64,000 nucleotides of DNA from Loripinus fragilis (GCA_964019695.1 OZ026530.1:42083716-42147715), one strand, 5' to 3'; numbered from the stretch's first letter, positions 42,370 to 55,174 are shown. Numbers and translations are program-made. The notes: generated from the sequence alone by a model not told the origin.

Positions 42370-43157
42370 TATACCCGACAAAAAAAGAAACGCACCACTT
42401 TGATCTGTTCAACTCTCTGGAAGATCACAAGTGATAGGCGAGTTTAGTTTATATCAGTGCAAAGGTATGCCATATACTGTTGCGTCACACGTCTTTTGCA
42501 ATCTGGCGTCAAAATTGTGTTAAAGAAAATTGGTCATGAACACAGTGGGGGTCAAATTGAAAAGTCACATGAAATAAGCGTTTTATAATGCTCTCTTGCT
42601 GGATAAGTTCAAACAATTGGCATCATCTCAGTAGACCAAATTGTACCCAGACACGTATTCTTCGCAAATTCTATCTTTAAATTTTCATACGCGATAATTG
42701 AACGCTAGGTACCCCACGTATTGTGACTACCCTTTGGATAATGATTCCACACTGGAGATAAGCCTTACAAAACATTTAAAGGTTTCAACATTGTTTTAAT
42801 CAATTTAAACGGTCCTGACTGATGATTATGGATTTTGGAATTACAAAAAGCATCAATAAACACATTGGTTGTCTCATATAACAACAGCATATCGTTTTCA
42901 TACTTTGCAAATGTAAAATATACTTGAAATTCCATGCAGACAGAAGCGTTGACTTAATGCTTCCAAAACTCTTTTACCATTCGCCTTGATGTGTTTTGTG
43001 CCTACACAGGGAAAGTTCAGATACTCATCTAAGTCACACTCAAGTTTTAGTAAGATTTGATCAGAAATGATTTTTTATGACAATTGACATTTTTGTATTA
43101 AAAGGAGATCTTAATGGGGAAAATCGTAGTGGTGCGTTTCTTTTTTTGTCGGGTATA
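42370..43157. mobile_element. 788-bp DNA-transposon-like element with perfect 29-bp TIRs
   Basis: The left end begins TATACCCGACAAAAAAAGAA and continues to 42398. The right end, 43129-43157, is its exact reverse complement. TA at both outer edges fits a TA target duplication as in Tc1/mariner-type elements. No ORF inside reaches 60 codons, so it is non-autonomous. Perfect TIRs suggest recent movement. Confidence 0.88.
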
Positions 43158-43304
43158 TTTAAAGATAGGTTGCAGAAGAATTTTGACCTGTCCAAAGCTA
43201 TAACTATTTAACGTTTCAAGCTTTGATGCACACTCAACTAATGCAGCGTGTATTAAATGTGTCTGTGTATACGCTTTACGTTCTAGTTAACGTTGTTTTT
43301 TTTT

Positions 43305-43430
43305 TCAGTCAGGTGGGGACGATTGTCTTGTTCAAGGACATAAAACGGCGACTCCGTCGAGTTTCGAACTAGCAACCCTTCGATCCCATGCCTTATACTG
43401 AAGAAACTGAGCAACTTCACCCCGCACGCA
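43305..43430 (-). mobile_element. tRNA-derived SINE (family S2)
   Basis: The minus strand has an A-box-like GTTGCTCAGTTTCTTCAG, then a B-box-like GCTAGTTCGAAACTCG, and a tail with GTCCTTGAACAAGACAATCG. Different from S1. Too diverged to be a working tRNA. Confidence 0.6.
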
Positions 43431-43900
43431 GCTTGTCTTCTAGATATATGATCTATCCCATACAGTTAAGATGCAAATTAAACGCCTCTTTAGGCAGATG
43501 AAGGTATGCTAAACAAGCAAATTCGATAGCGAATTAAAATTCACCGCCAAAATTATGAAATTCAGGCAATAACTCCTGTTCTAATGAATATTCATGTTCA
43601 TCGGAATTAATATTGACGTGTATTGCCCGAAAATCATTGATATTTAGGCAATCCGATGGCAATAACTTCTCAACACCCAATGCCATCCTTATGAATCTTC
43701 ACATACATCATCACACAATTGCCATATATAAATTTCATGAAAATCCTTCTATTGCTTGCTAATCAATGACTGTGGACAAGAAAAACCATTGACATTCTGA
43801 AAGCCAAAGGTCAATAACTCATATATTGCCCAGGAAATCATGACAAAACTCCATGTGCATTATAGTATCGTCACATATATTCAGAACAAATTTCATGAAA
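43431..43900. repeat. Old dispersed repeat with 'CAATAACTC' words
   Basis: GGCAATAACTCC, GGCAATAACTTC, GTCAATAACTC and TTTCATGAAATC-type words recur here and again near 44520-44640 (GGGCAATAACTCCG). A degenerate interspersed repeat with no coding content. Confidence 0.4.
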
Positions 43901-44475
43901 TCTGATTAACTGACCGTCTGTTGACTACCGGCCGATCATCGGTCGACGGTCACCTGACACTCCGCCAACTTCTATTTTAAAAATGAGTCACTGAAACCGG
44001 GCTGCTCTCAGCCGATCATCGGGCGACAGTCGGCCGAGTGACAGCAGATAATCTTTATTATCAACCGATAGTCGGCAGACCATCTCCCGATTCTTGTCTC
44101 TTATAAGCCACGCCCCATATCTTTATTGCATTCATGTATAACTTATTTTGAACTTTCTGCTTTCTTTGAATGATGTCTTGTTTGGGCGGAAAGCGACTAA
44201 ATACAGACTGTCAATTTCGCTCTTATTTGCAAAACGCGCATGTATACTGAAGCCAACTTTTATCAGTCGGTGGACAGTCGGCTGATTGTTGGCCGACGAT
44301 CGGCGGATAATCGGTCGTTGGTTGGCCGATTGAAAAACTTTGCGGTTGATAAAATCAATCAGCGAGGTTGTTTTCATTGTAACTGCTATAGCCGGCCGAC
44401 TAAAACCTCATGTTTCGGCCGATCAACATGAAAAAAAATCTAGTCGGCCGACTGTCAGTCTTTATGTAACTCAGG
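43901..44475. repeat. GGCCGAC/GATCGGC-rich repetitive block
   Basis: More than a dozen GGCCGA, CGATCATCGG and GTCGGC words on both strands within 570 bp, including CCGGCCGATCATCGGTCG, GTCGGCCGAGTGAC and TAGTCGGCCGACTGTC. It reads like an imperfectly palindromic element built from short inverted units. Short ORFs on both strands are by-products. Confidence 0.5.
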
Positions 44476-44630
44476 TATTAGTTATGGCTGAGGACGGAAT
44501 AATTCAAATTTTAGCAATATAAGGGCAATAACTCCGTTGTTACTTAAGAACCCTGACAAAACTATAATATTATGTGCATAACCACACATGGTCATAATTT
44601 TATATACTCAGTATAAGTTTCATAAAGTTC

Positions 44631-44632
44631 TT

Positions 44633-44698
<66 letters not shown>
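44631..44698. repeat. (CT)n microsatellite
   Basis: About 33 uninterrupted TC/CT units. The frame reading Ser-Leu repeats through it is meaningless. Confidence 0.97.
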
Positions 44699-44703
<5 letters not shown>

Positions 44704-44984
44704 TGCTCAACTAAGCGGTCATCAGTTTTTCAGTCAGTCGAGACTGTTTTGTGAGTTGAAAAAGTACTAGGTCATTAGGACAGTTCATGACGATGGCGAT
44801 GGGTTTCGAACCTGACAACTGTTGTTCACGAGTATACGTTGAGCATGTCATCCATTTGATTAAGTTATTTAGAATCATTGAAACAGTCTACAGGCACACA
44901 AGGCAAAATTTAGCATCCATTGTCAATTCTGTTTGTTTGATTTGATTTCTGCGTCGCATCAACAATCTTTCAGTTAAACAGGGA

Positions 44985-45126
44985 CGAGTCTTCCTGGGTT
45001 GAACCAGTACTAAGCTAGGATAAATGTGTCTTGCTCAATGACCAAAACGCAGTGACGCCGGTGAGGCTCAAACCCGCGGCCCCTAGGTCTCGAGCCAAGC
45101 ACTCTACCACTGAGCCACTGCGCTAC
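44985..45126 (-). mobile_element. tRNA-derived SINE (family S1), copy 3
   Basis: Best S1 copy. The minus strand begins GCGCAGTGGCTCAGTGGTAG (A box) and has GCGGGTTTGAGCCTC (B box), AGTGCTTGGCTCGAGACC, then the tail CACTGCGTTTTGGTCATTGA and AACCCAGGAAGACTCGT. Length about 140 bp. Confidence 0.8.
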
Positions 45127-45274
45127 CTTTCTTATATTGTGTGCAGGCCTTACCGTACGAAGGACACGACTGTTTTTGTCTAAAATTTAATCTATCAAAG
45201 GTAGATGCCTATGTTTTAGGCTGATGGAACGAATTAACAATTTGTTTCGTTTATGGTTTAGCGTTTCACTCAAC

Positions 45275-45433
45275 AACCAGTACTACGTGCATATACGTTC
45301 GCTTGTAGCTGACGCCAATTCTTCTTAAAAGAGCGGAAGGCGGAGAATTTTTCATTCTTATTCTCCTCATTCCGCGGTTTCATGAAGAATTGGTGTCAGC
45401 TACAGGCCAAAGTACGTGCACGAAGTACTGGTT
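45275..45433. mobile_element. Foldback of the SINE-associated module (159 bp)
   Basis: AACCAGTACT at the left and AGTACTGGTT at the right enclose two arms (ACGTTCGCTTGTAGCTGACG / GTGTCAGCTACAGGCC; CCAATTCTTCTT / AAGAATTGG; GCGGAAGGCGGAGAA / TTCTCCTCATTCCGC). The same arm occurs once, not inverted, inside the SINE at 56888-56985. A further short piece (GTACACGAAGTACTGGTTAA) lies at 45843. Confidence 0.75.
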
Positions 45434-45990
45434 AACTACGTCACCACGTCGCATATTGTAACCCCAAGTCCCCTTCCAGCAATTTCTGTTTATCTGATAT
45501 GTTGCGTCGCTCTGTCACATAAATCATTAACCCAACGGCTTAGCAGGTCATTACAACAGCTTTTCCACAACGTTTGCTTATACAAAACATTCATGACATC
45601 AAGATGTATTTCAAGACAAATTTCAATTTTGTAAGTTCATACATGGAATTCTGAGTAAATGTTTTGGAATAATGTTGATCTGGATCAGACTGCTTGAAGA
45701 TCAGCATCCGCTTGTATGTCTTTATGCAAAAATAAGTGATTAAAGTAAGCAAATATATGCACTTCACGACTAAAGCAGACTATATTTTTAGATGCAATTT
45801 TGCGAAGGCACATGTTGCCACTTAAGTTACACGCAAAATTATGTACACGAAGTACTGGTTAACCAAACATTTTTTTAAAGACAAGTGTGCCCAAGATATA
45901 GTGCGATTCAATTAGTAAACTGACGGTCCCACATGGTCATAGATGTTGACTGGGGCGTAAATTCACAAACCAAACAAACAATCTTACGAG
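45434..45990. other. Unassigned DNA
   Basis: A 72-codon frame at 45416-45634 has no domain. No gene seen. Confidence 0.35.
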
Positions 45991-46820
45991 TTAATTTATT
46001 ATGCCCCCAACATTGGAAAAGTTGCAGAGGCATATTGCTTTGGGCTTATATATCCGTCCATCCATCCTTCCATCTGTCCGCCTGAACACATTTTAAGGTA
46101 GGGCTTTGAAATTTCATAGATGGATTCCTCATCAAAAAATAACAGACCCGTATTTTTTAAATTCTGGAGTATCTCCCGTTGTGGGTTATGCCCCTTATAA
46201 AGGGTCATACTGAAATTTTTGTAGTCAAGATAGCTAAAACAATTATCACAGCTAGGCGCTTCAAACTTGGTCAGCTGAAAGAGGATAATGAGTAGAGTAT
46301 CTGGTGGAAATAACCCCCAAAAAACATTTTTAAGTTATTGTCCTTTGCAAATTAGGACATAGAAAACATGATATCTCAAAACTATTTCAGCTAGGCGCTT
46401 CAAACTTGGATAGCTGATAGAAGATAATGAGTAGATTACTTTGTGAAAATTACATTTTTTTAGTTATTGCTCTCAGCAATATTCAAGTAATAGCCCTTTG
46501 CAAATTTGGACATCAAAAATATATAATAAAGATATCTCGAAAACTAGTAGCCTCAGATTTGATTACCTGATACAGATTGGTGAGTAGATTAACTGGTGAA
46601 AAAGATGCTGGTTGATCATGCCTATCGCAAGCTAATGGTTTGGGGTATAGTGTTTCATAAACACAGTTTCTAGTTTAATCGTATTTTCAGCAATCAGTAT
46701 CATCATTTTCATGCTGTGTTTCAGCTCACTTGAGCTGAAGGCACCTGAGCAAAAAGGCTCATGGGTGAGCTTATAGTAAACTTATGACTCTGGCGTGTAT
46801 CACCCTTCGACCTACTCAAA
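45991..46820. repeat. Old dispersed repeat
   Basis: Words typical of degenerate invertebrate interspersed repeats: TATGCCCCC, GTCCATCCATCC, then two similar units (CAGCTAGGCGCTTCAAACTTGG at 46250 and 46390) and GCTCACTTGAGCTGAAGG. No coding content. Confidence 0.45.
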
Positions 46821-47029
46821 CATTTTCTCTAAACGTAAATTTAGTATGGGGACCACTCAAGATAGTTGAATAAGTTCGATTTGTTCAGGTCACAATACAA
46901 GCATGGCCGCCACACTCATCTATGCAAAAAGATCTTTCAAATATTTTACTCCAGATCCTGAAAGCCTATAATGGTGATCCCAGTTTGACCTTACATAACC
47001 TTAGACCAAGGCCAAAGTCTCTGTCCCAC
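46821..47029. other. Unassigned DNA
   Basis: Nothing recognised. Confidence 0.3.
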
Positions 47030-47504
47030 AGAGCTTGCAACCGCCATGCAACCTCTCGGCGACTGAGTTTGTTTGCGGCCTCTGCGACCATTGCAACCGC
47101 ATTTCTACTACTGAAATGATCGCTGACTAGTCACCAATAAGTCGCCGAACAGTCTCCGATCACTTCCCTGCCAGTCGTCAAAACTTCCGCGATCATTTTA
47201 CGCTAAGTTGGCGATTAGTCGGGGACTAGTTCCGAACAAATTATTCATGAAATTGGTCTGCGACTGATTGGCGATCATTTGGCAACGGTTCGGCGATTTG
47301 ACTGTTAAGCGGCTTCTAGAAAACCATTGCAACTAGTCGGCGATCAAAATCAATTGTGGCTCGTCTTTTGTGCATGCTCAAAATACTGGTGGTGACTCAT
47401 TTAAATCGGTAACCTAGCTGCGACCTTTGTAAAACTTTGCCACATCCTGTATAACTTATCTGCCAGCCAACATTTTTTTCAGTCGCGGAGAGGTTGCAAG
47501 CTCT
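47030..47504. mobile_element. 475-bp inverted-repeat element with internal GGCGAT units
   Basis: AGAGCTTGCAACC at the left, GGTTGCAAGCTCT at the right, extended by CTCTCGGCGACTGA / TCAGTCGCGGAGAG. The interior is full of TGGCGAT, TCGGCGAT and TCGCCGA words. Possibly related in style to 43.9-44.5 kb. Non-autonomous. Confidence 0.7.
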
Positions 47505-47869
47505 ATTTGACCGGGGTAAATATATTAAGGATGGTCCATGAAAAGACTACTCAACAAGTCTGCTCTTTTGATAAAAGTATTTTGCAGCAAGGAGCGTTAT
47601 CTCAAGTTATGTTTATACATTTGGTATTTCCCAATGTCTGGTTTTACAAATGCATTTTTACGATGTGATAGGACCTAAATGTTACCTTATAAAGTGTTCA
47701 AGTTAGACTGAACAAATGTATTATTTTCAAAACGAAACCAAAATACCAAACCAACTCTGTGTTCACTAAATTACACCTTACAAACATTAAGGGCTTGTGT
47801 GCAGACAGATGCTCAAGTTTTGATATTTTTCTTTTACACAAGTGCCTGTACCATGCACGGCTCTATCAT
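47505..47869. other. Unassigned DNA
   Basis: No gene or repeat recognised before the next Penelope-like copy. Confidence 0.35.
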
Positions 47870-48885
47870 AAAAGTAAGTAATGGTGCAAAGATCAGGAAT
47901 CGATACAATCAAGTACCACACCTGACCCAGGATACCAATGGGAAAGTGACAAACTCACAGAAGACACCACAAACGAGAGCCAAGAGGTCAGCCCTTTCCC
48001 AGCAGGTGACCACAAAGCACATATAAACAGACGCGCACAAAACATAGCAAACACAAGACAGAACAAAAACATAAAAGATCCACAAAAGAAGTACCGCCTT
48101 GGAACGGTCAGTAAAATATTTTACTGGAGGGCTTAAACCGGGTTAACGGCGCCAACCTCACCCTTAATTCAGATGTGGATCAAGACACATAGATATTTGG
48201 TTTGCATGAAAGACCCCTAACTTATCAATGCATCATCTCCTAAAACATATAAATCAAGATATAACAAGGAGATAAAGCAAGGATAAGGACTCAACAGTAA
48301 ATTAAACTGAATACCGGAGCAAAAGAAATCCAACAGGTAAACCCCGGTGGGCCCGACAAACAGCCAAAGCATCAGGCCCCTACCATCTCATCAATAGATA
48401 AGTCTTTAAGTCGGAACCATCATAGAGTCTGAAGTCCGACCCACCGGCGTGCAATTAAAGAGGAAAGCAAAGTTGCCAACCGTGATTGGGTTGACTACCA
48501 AGCATGCAGTCTGTTGCAATACATTAATGTTATAGCCAATCTTTTTATAATGGGAAATTATTTTAATGAACTGCGCTGAAAAATTATTAGAGCCAACAAT
48601 CTTCTTCAACTTATACACCAAGTCACCATAGAAATCAGGTTCCGAAAGTCCTTGGCGCAAGAGAGATTTAAGCCCAACTTGGAATTTAGAAATCAAATCA
48701 TAGTATCGTCTATAAAATTTTGAAAATGTTTTGCGAAGTTTATGATACCGATAGCCTTGTTTAAGAAGTTTCTGAGTTAACAATTTATTGCGAGTGATGA
48801 AGTCAGCAACATAGCTAGATGCTCTAGCAAAACGAATGAGTTGAGAGATATAGACTCCATAGGATGTAGAACGAGGAAAGGCCCG
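47870..48885 (-). mobile_element. Penelope-like family A, 5'-truncated copy with RT tail
   Basis: A complete 3' UTR (47870-48480) followed by about 400 bp of RT coding, ending sharply at 48885 after GTAGAACGAGGAA. Among the best-preserved family A sequences here. Its coding part has no stop, suggesting a recent insertion. Confidence 0.88.
48406..48885 (-). pseudogene. Naiad-type RT C-terminal fragment
   Basis: About 157 codons of uninterrupted frame: PRSTSYGVYISQLIRFARAS, LLKQGYRYHKLRKTF, GLSEPDFYGDLVYKLKK, ending NCTPVGRTSDSMMVPT and a stop. The last 33 residues are the same reading through the 3' end as at 21360-21462. The first four codons of the open frame are flanking DNA. No catalytic motif is left. 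Confidence 0.88.
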
Positions 48886-49318
48886 ATCCAATTCCAGAGA
48901 AAATTCTTATTGTTCAAATGATACTGACTTTATGTTTGGCCCTATATATAAGCTATCCAAAATTCACGCTGTTTATGCTAATAATTCTTAGGCTTATCAA
49001 AACCTGCAAAGGGCCAATAAAAATCTCGAAGAGCCGATTAATACTTGGTTATATGCATGTGTTTGAATGGGATATTCGCCATTGTCCCATTTAAGTGCAT
49101 ACCATAATTTGAACCTGGTTTATCACTGCCCTATAAAGACCAAGCATACATGAACGCTGACCTCAACTATTTCTACTATCGTATGCGATAAGTATCGTAC
49201 ATACATATACATGTACAACCTAGCATTCTAGGATATATTTATCAAACACGCTACCAACAATTTTAGACGCCAATAAGACCACAATTGCAAGGAAATACAA
49301 ACCAAAATAAAATTACAA
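48886..49318. other. Unassigned DNA
   Basis: Nothing recognised. Confidence 0.3.
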
Positions 49319-49319
49319 G

Positions 49320-49384
<65 letters not shown>
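49319..49384. repeat. (CT)n microsatellite
   Basis: About 32 uninterrupted CT units. The Arg-Glu repeat frame on the minus strand is a shadow. Confidence 0.97.
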
Positions 49385-49387
<3 letters not shown>

Positions 49388-52300
49388 ATGGATGATTTGC
49401 TCTCCTGTATTCCGTGTAAAAAGTTTTGATATCGACAATATAATATGAGCCAATATCTGACAGAAGGGACCTTCTGGCAACAAAAGTCAATAGTGAGATA
49501 TTTACAGAGAAAGAAATACCTAGCTATTGTGAGCAATTACAGAAATTTGAAGAGATTATCTTTACAAATAGACTGGTTCTCTCCCCTACATTGGCTATTG
49601 TAGGGACAGGTCATCTATAAATCAAACGGGCAGAAATCTGCCCGTTTCACGGAATGTCACGGAGCTAGCCGACAACTCGGAACCAGTTAAAAAGTTACAT
49701 ACAGGCTATAGAAATAAAGCTTATGGGTTTTTCTATTAAATATCGCTTAATCATTTTCCTTTCTATGACGTTTATCGAGTTTGTAACGTTGCATTCAAAC
49801 TTGTTATTGTGTTGGCATGGTTTTCGTGACGTCAACGTCACCGTTAACGTCGGGATATGCTGACGGAGACGTTATGCATGACCAGTTGTTAATTTGAACA
49901 ACTTGGAACCAGTTTACTTTACAAATAACCAAGATATGAGCGTTTGAACTCGTATAGATAATGTGTTTTACACATGACGTCACTTAACGTTGTTAATGAC
50001 GTTCTGGCGTCAACACCATTGTGTCAACATATGACGCTAAACCAAAGACGCAAGGAGCAATATTTCAAGAATGCTCCATGTTTCTGTAAATCTGATGTGT
50101 ATGCAATTGCATAGACTGCACAAATAGCCCACATACGCTCATCCCATGTTTACAAAAGCATTTGAAATGAGGTACCCTGTTTTAAAGGTAATGTATAGTC
50201 CATATGCACAGCTGTTGCCATGTCAACATACATTATACGTATCACTTAATTTTATCAGAACTATTTTCGCCTTTGATTGTATTGCATGTTAAAAGCAATT
50301 TGACTCTATGGTAAGAACATGCAAAATCTTGAAAATTTAGATGTTTTTTGAAATTTTTATTACACAAAATCTGCTAAATTGCCCGAAGGACCCTTTTGTC
50401 AGATCCGCGCTCATATGTATAAATACACTGCACTGCTCAACGTCCTAATAAGCTCCGTACTACGTCCACTATGGTGATATCGCTCTCCTCCTCTTCTTTA
50501 ACGTCTGTATGCTTATGCCGCTTATCCCGGGCATCTCTTATACAAATGGGAATACATAGACATAATTTATACACCGGGTCGCATGGGCCTATTAGTCACT
50601 TCAAACTTGAAAGTTTCCTGTTTATAATGAGCGTTTTTTTTAAAAAAGGATATCAATCCTTAGTTCTTTCAAAAGTAGATCCATCACTGCCTTGTCCGTT
50701 ATAGGACCAGTTTAACTCAACACAGCAGAGCCAGATCAGATCCGCAGCGTGCTTTCTCGATCTGAGTCTACCGTGCTTGTCTCATAGACTTCACAACATA
50801 TCTTTGAGCAACAATCAGCATATATTCATGCGCGACGCTTAAACTGAAGCTCGCGCATGGACTTCGGCTGTCCAGCGTGCTCTAGTATGTATTAAGGGCA
50901 AAAGTAAAGAGGCACAACGGAAACTAACCCCTGCCATGCTGATCGTGGACATATCTCGCTTTGAAAACTGTGTAGATCCAGATCAGCTGACTTCTGAGAG
51001 GTCAGCTGATCAGCATCTGTACCTTCTTTAATTTGGTCTCCGCATCCACGGCAAAAGCCGGTTATGACATAATTGGTTCAAAATCGATGAGTACGGCATA
51101 CAAACTCGGTACGACAATGGCTAAGAATTATGTATTAGCGTGAGTTTGTCGTAGCATTGATGTGGAGAGGGGGAAAACCTAAGGAACAATGCTGCTATGT
51201 CTTTTGTGAAAGTGGGTCCAGCCTTACGAAACGCGCATATCCATCATGCACACAATGCTGATCAGCGTCGACGCAACGTCATGACGCTGTGTTTACGCTG
51301 AACCAGCGCCGTGTGCCTGCTAGAGTGCCTACGGTTAGAAAAGTTAGAATCTGGTCCATTTCGCCATTTTATTATTTAAAACAGTTGTTTTTGCATAAAG
51401 GACTGTGAAATAAATTTAGCTGCCTTTCTATACTCCTGAGTGACCAAGTATTTGAGTTGATCGTTTGGCGGTAACGTATAAAAGTATTGGGTATGTATTT
51501 GTCTGTACAGTGACTGTCTAAAAAGTGTGTATCTTTACCCCGCAGATTGATATCACTTCTAAGCGCCAGTAGGCTATAGACTGAAGGATTTAAAAAGTGA
51601 GTCGGTTTACTCCAAGGTATAACAAAAATGTAACGATGGTTTCTTTTTTACCGAAGCGTAATACATACATTTCTGCTGTTGAAGGATTAAAAGACCTTGA
51701 TCATAGAAGTAAGGGGCTGAAGTATACTGTTCCAAAAAAGAAACTTACTTTTTGAAACGTTGATAAACTTGTCAAAAATGAAATCTATGAGTATCTTGAC
51801 ACATATATATGACAGGAGTACTTATATCTATGCAATAAAATTATTTTTGCCTCTTTACGCTTCAGTGATTTCCGTAAGGTGGACAAAAAACGAAATCTGA
51901 TTTTTGTGAATTTCAAATTATTTCCCTCTAGATAAAAGTATGTGCTCGGTGGGATTCATTGTGTAATCCTCTGCTGCTGTTGTATAAAATATTAGTTTTT
52001 GATTATATTGAAGCTATTAAGCTTGGAGCTGAATTAGGTCTTAAGATTATTATTTCCGGTTTCCTGACCGAGCGGATGAGATAAGGGCCAAAATTATTTT
52101 TTTAATGACTGTAACTGAATAAACTATGTAAAACTAACCTTTCAGTGAAAATTTCATCAAAATCGGACGAAAAATAACAAATTTGTGGAATTTTCTTGGA
52201 AAAAGTGTGAGTAAAAACGTTGGTTGAAGATAAAAAGGTTCCCCTCCATCTGACCAAGGAAAATCGATATTGCTAATTTTGTTAAGTTTGCGACTAGAAT

Positions 52301-52436
52301 ACAATTACATGTCCTAGCTTTAATATTCACAATATCGTCTTCCGTACTTACATAAGCCTAAAACACCATTGTGGTAGTACATGGTAGAGTTAATCTATAA
52401 AATGAGCAAACCATATTAAAAGGTGATCGACAAGGA
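49385..52436. other. 3-kb stretch without recognisable genes
   Basis: Contains an 11-bp-arm palindrome at 49624-49647 (AAACGGGCAGA / TCTGCCCGTTT), a group of AACGT/GACGTCA words at 49790-50040, and a hairpin at 50981-51011 (GATCAGCTGAC / GTCAGCTGATC, 9-bp loop). 50500-51320 is more GC-rich with many GATCAG words. The 77-codon frame at 50471-50704 has no support. Confidence 0.45.
50981..51011. repeat. Hairpin with perfect 11-bp arms
   Basis: GATCAGCTGAC, 9-nt loop, GTCAGCTGATC. It lies in a GATCAG-rich stretch and is not followed by a T-run. Confidence 0.7.
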
Positions 52437-52697
52437 AAAGTAAGAAAGAGGGCAAAGATCAGGAATCGATACAATCAAGTACCACACCTGACCCAGGATA
52501 CCACTTGGGGAAGTGACAAACACACAATCAGACATCACAATCGAGAAACAAGAGGTCAACCCTTTCCCAGCAGGTGATCACAAGGCATCAATTAACAGAC
52601 GCGCGAAAGCATAACAAACACAAGCCATAACCACACAAAAGAAGTACCTCCTTGGAACGGCTAATAAATATATTTTACTGGAGGGCTTAAACCCTCG
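52437..52697 (-). mobile_element. Penelope-like family A, 3' end fragment
   Basis: Begins AAAGATCAGGAATCGATAC and reaches GGAGGGCTTAAACC, where it joins a run of 11 G (52698-52708). Confidence 0.8.
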
Positions 52698-52708
52698 GGG
52701 GGGGGGGT

Positions 52709-53929
52709 TACTTGTGGGTAATTTTGCTACGGGTGTGCAAACCAGTTTTTGAAACCTACCCCATTCATATACTTGGTCTTCGAAAACAATGACGCATTCA
52801 GATAGTTGATTGAACAAAATGTTTACATATTCATATACTGTTCTTTGATTTTATACCCTCTTTGCTATCTGTAAACAAAGTTCACAAATAGTGGACTCAC
52901 AGTTTGGAATTAATATGACATGATTTCTCTTGTTTACCTCATCGGGGATGTTTCAAGGTATTCCTAATACATTTTCTCATAAATATTTTGGGTACGTAAC
53001 AGTATTTGCACGATTGAAAAACTCAGTATTTAGTGCAGATTAATAATTGAAATTATGCACTTATGGATTCGCAATGACAACTTTCCAATATTGTTTTTCG
53101 TAACCTATATTTTATATTTACGAAACCTTTGCGTTGCTTCGAGTGCCTGGGAGTAGTGCAAAACAGTGTGGTCTTCCAAATCTGAAACCACTGTCCTTGG
53201 AGCTAGGGTTAAGAAAGTATAAAATTCAGCATATCTTGACAATTTAATTACCAAAAAGCCCCTTACGATCCAATTAAGCAAATTAATACCAACACTTTGT
53301 GCTTTTGACCACTTATAGTGTTTGTAAATCCGAAGTTGGTTGAGAAAAGTCAACGCTGAAAGCAGAGGCAATCAAATAATATTCTATATTTTCACAATAA
53401 AATACAACCTTTTATATACATGTATTTTCGCATTTTCGGATGTGAAATTTTGTTTTTCAAATATATATTATATTTAATAAATATTTTCCTTGCACTTTAT
53501 TATTTTTCATATAATAAACATTAATTAGACACGTTACATCCGAACACATGACAGGCATAGTGGGTATCAGTGTTTGATCTGTTCAGGAGACAATCTTGGG
53601 TTAAGCAAATTCATCAATAGTTGTAATTTGCCTGGATCAAAATAAGCAACACAAGAGATAAAAATTATTCTCACAAAGTGTCAACACTAAACCACCAAAT
53701 CTCCCAAATGGAGGTAATCACATTCATGTTGTATTTTATTAGAATTTTGATTTCTGATTTGCTTTTGTCGCTTTTACAGGTTATTACCACCCTGTAGCGT
53801 CGAAATCATACCATCTGCTTATGAGAACACAGCTTTATTGTTATCTACACACCTCACGGCACACATTGTGTCATATATGAGTAGTGTCCGTCATTAGATG
53901 TAAGAGAAGCTGGTCTTTGACCTTACAGC
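52709..53929. other. Unassigned AT-rich DNA
   Basis: No gene recognised. An 88-codon minus-strand frame (53105-53371) has no domain. Confidence 0.35.
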
Positions 53930-54420
53930 CCACAGTCAAATTGGCAATTGGAAACATTTCTTTCACCTACAAACCATAGGCAATCACTGTGCAAAATATG
54001 AACACCTTCGGTCGAAATCTAAAGGAGGGGTTTACAAGCGGAAGAACAGATTTTAGGTATATTCGACCATGATCTTTGACTTCAAGATCATATTGGTGCC
54101 CTGAAATTCACACAACATAAACTATCATTGAGCAAAATATTAACACCATCGGAGGAAAAATGAGAGAAATTTACGTTGACCTAACCATAGATAAATGTTA
54201 AGAATATTTGACCTTGACCTTTGAAATCAAGGTCATAGCGATAATCGGAAACTTTTTTGTTATCTACACACAAGAATCAATTACTGTGCCAAATATGAAC
54301 AGTATATGCCAAATATATCGAGGAGTTAGCGTCTCAAGCAATTAACCGGCTAACGGACGTTCAGATGGACAGACAGACGCATGGATTGACGGATGGGACT
54401 GATTATAATATACCAGACTC
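53930..54420. repeat. Degenerate repeat, about 150-bp units
   Basis: Three loose units with ACTGTGC(A/C)AAATATGAACA and TTGACCTT words. Includes TGACCTTTGAAATCAAGGTCA near 54215, a palindromic pair of TCAAGGTCA-like nuclear-receptor words, and ends in GGACAGACAGACGC. An old interspersed repeat. Confidence 0.45.
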
Positions 54421-55174
54421 TAAAAAAACACAAAAACGTGGACATAATTTGCCAAAAGTTTACGAAATGACACACATAAAATCAAAATTTTAAAATAGAA
54501 GCATTATTTGTGTTGTTCAGTATACTTCAGCCTCCAGCAAGCAAATGCAAATTGTATCAAACCCTTCAGCGGCGGAATTGTGTAATATAGGCATGTTTCT
54601 TCAATAGTATGCCAATATTGTAATGTTATACATTGGAGTAATGCAAAATTGATTTAAGAGGGATATTTCTGTTATCTTATCAATTTAGATTATAAGTAGG
54701 TCCTGCAAAAATGGCAAGGATACAATTCCAAATATGCTATATACTATACATTAATTTTTCAGCTATTGGTAAGTCAATTGAGTGTAATTAGACTTTGTCC
54801 ACTATAATTATTACTTGATATAAATATGAACCTAACAAAGTAAAAAATGTCAAAATGCAGTGTACTATACGCATAGCACATTCAATTAGAAATACAGCAT
54901 TCATAATTTTGGTAAGTATAGTTCTTCAAAGTATGCATGAGCATGCTAATATGTATGATTGGTGATAAGTATGCTTATTGCATAAAATAATATGCAACAT
55001 GCAGAGTATTTTATGTGCAAGAGTGAAAATATTTCTCAAGAAGCATTTCTTTTTTGTGTAGTATAATTGAGCCTCCACGAATCGTTTGCACACAGTTTTA
55101 ACTCTTCAACGGTAGAATTGAAGAGAGCACATATTGCCCGTTAAGAAAATATAATTTTCGTCATGTTACACCTT
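54421..55174. other. Unassigned AT-rich DNA
   Basis: Nothing recognised. Confidence 0.3.

Noticed and set aside
44588..44770. Ser-Leu repeat protein
   Set aside because: Translation of a CT microsatellite.
44985..45126. Functional tRNA gene
   Set aside because: A and B boxes are present but the acceptor stem does not close and a SINE tail follows. The same sequence recurs at 1085 and 22213.
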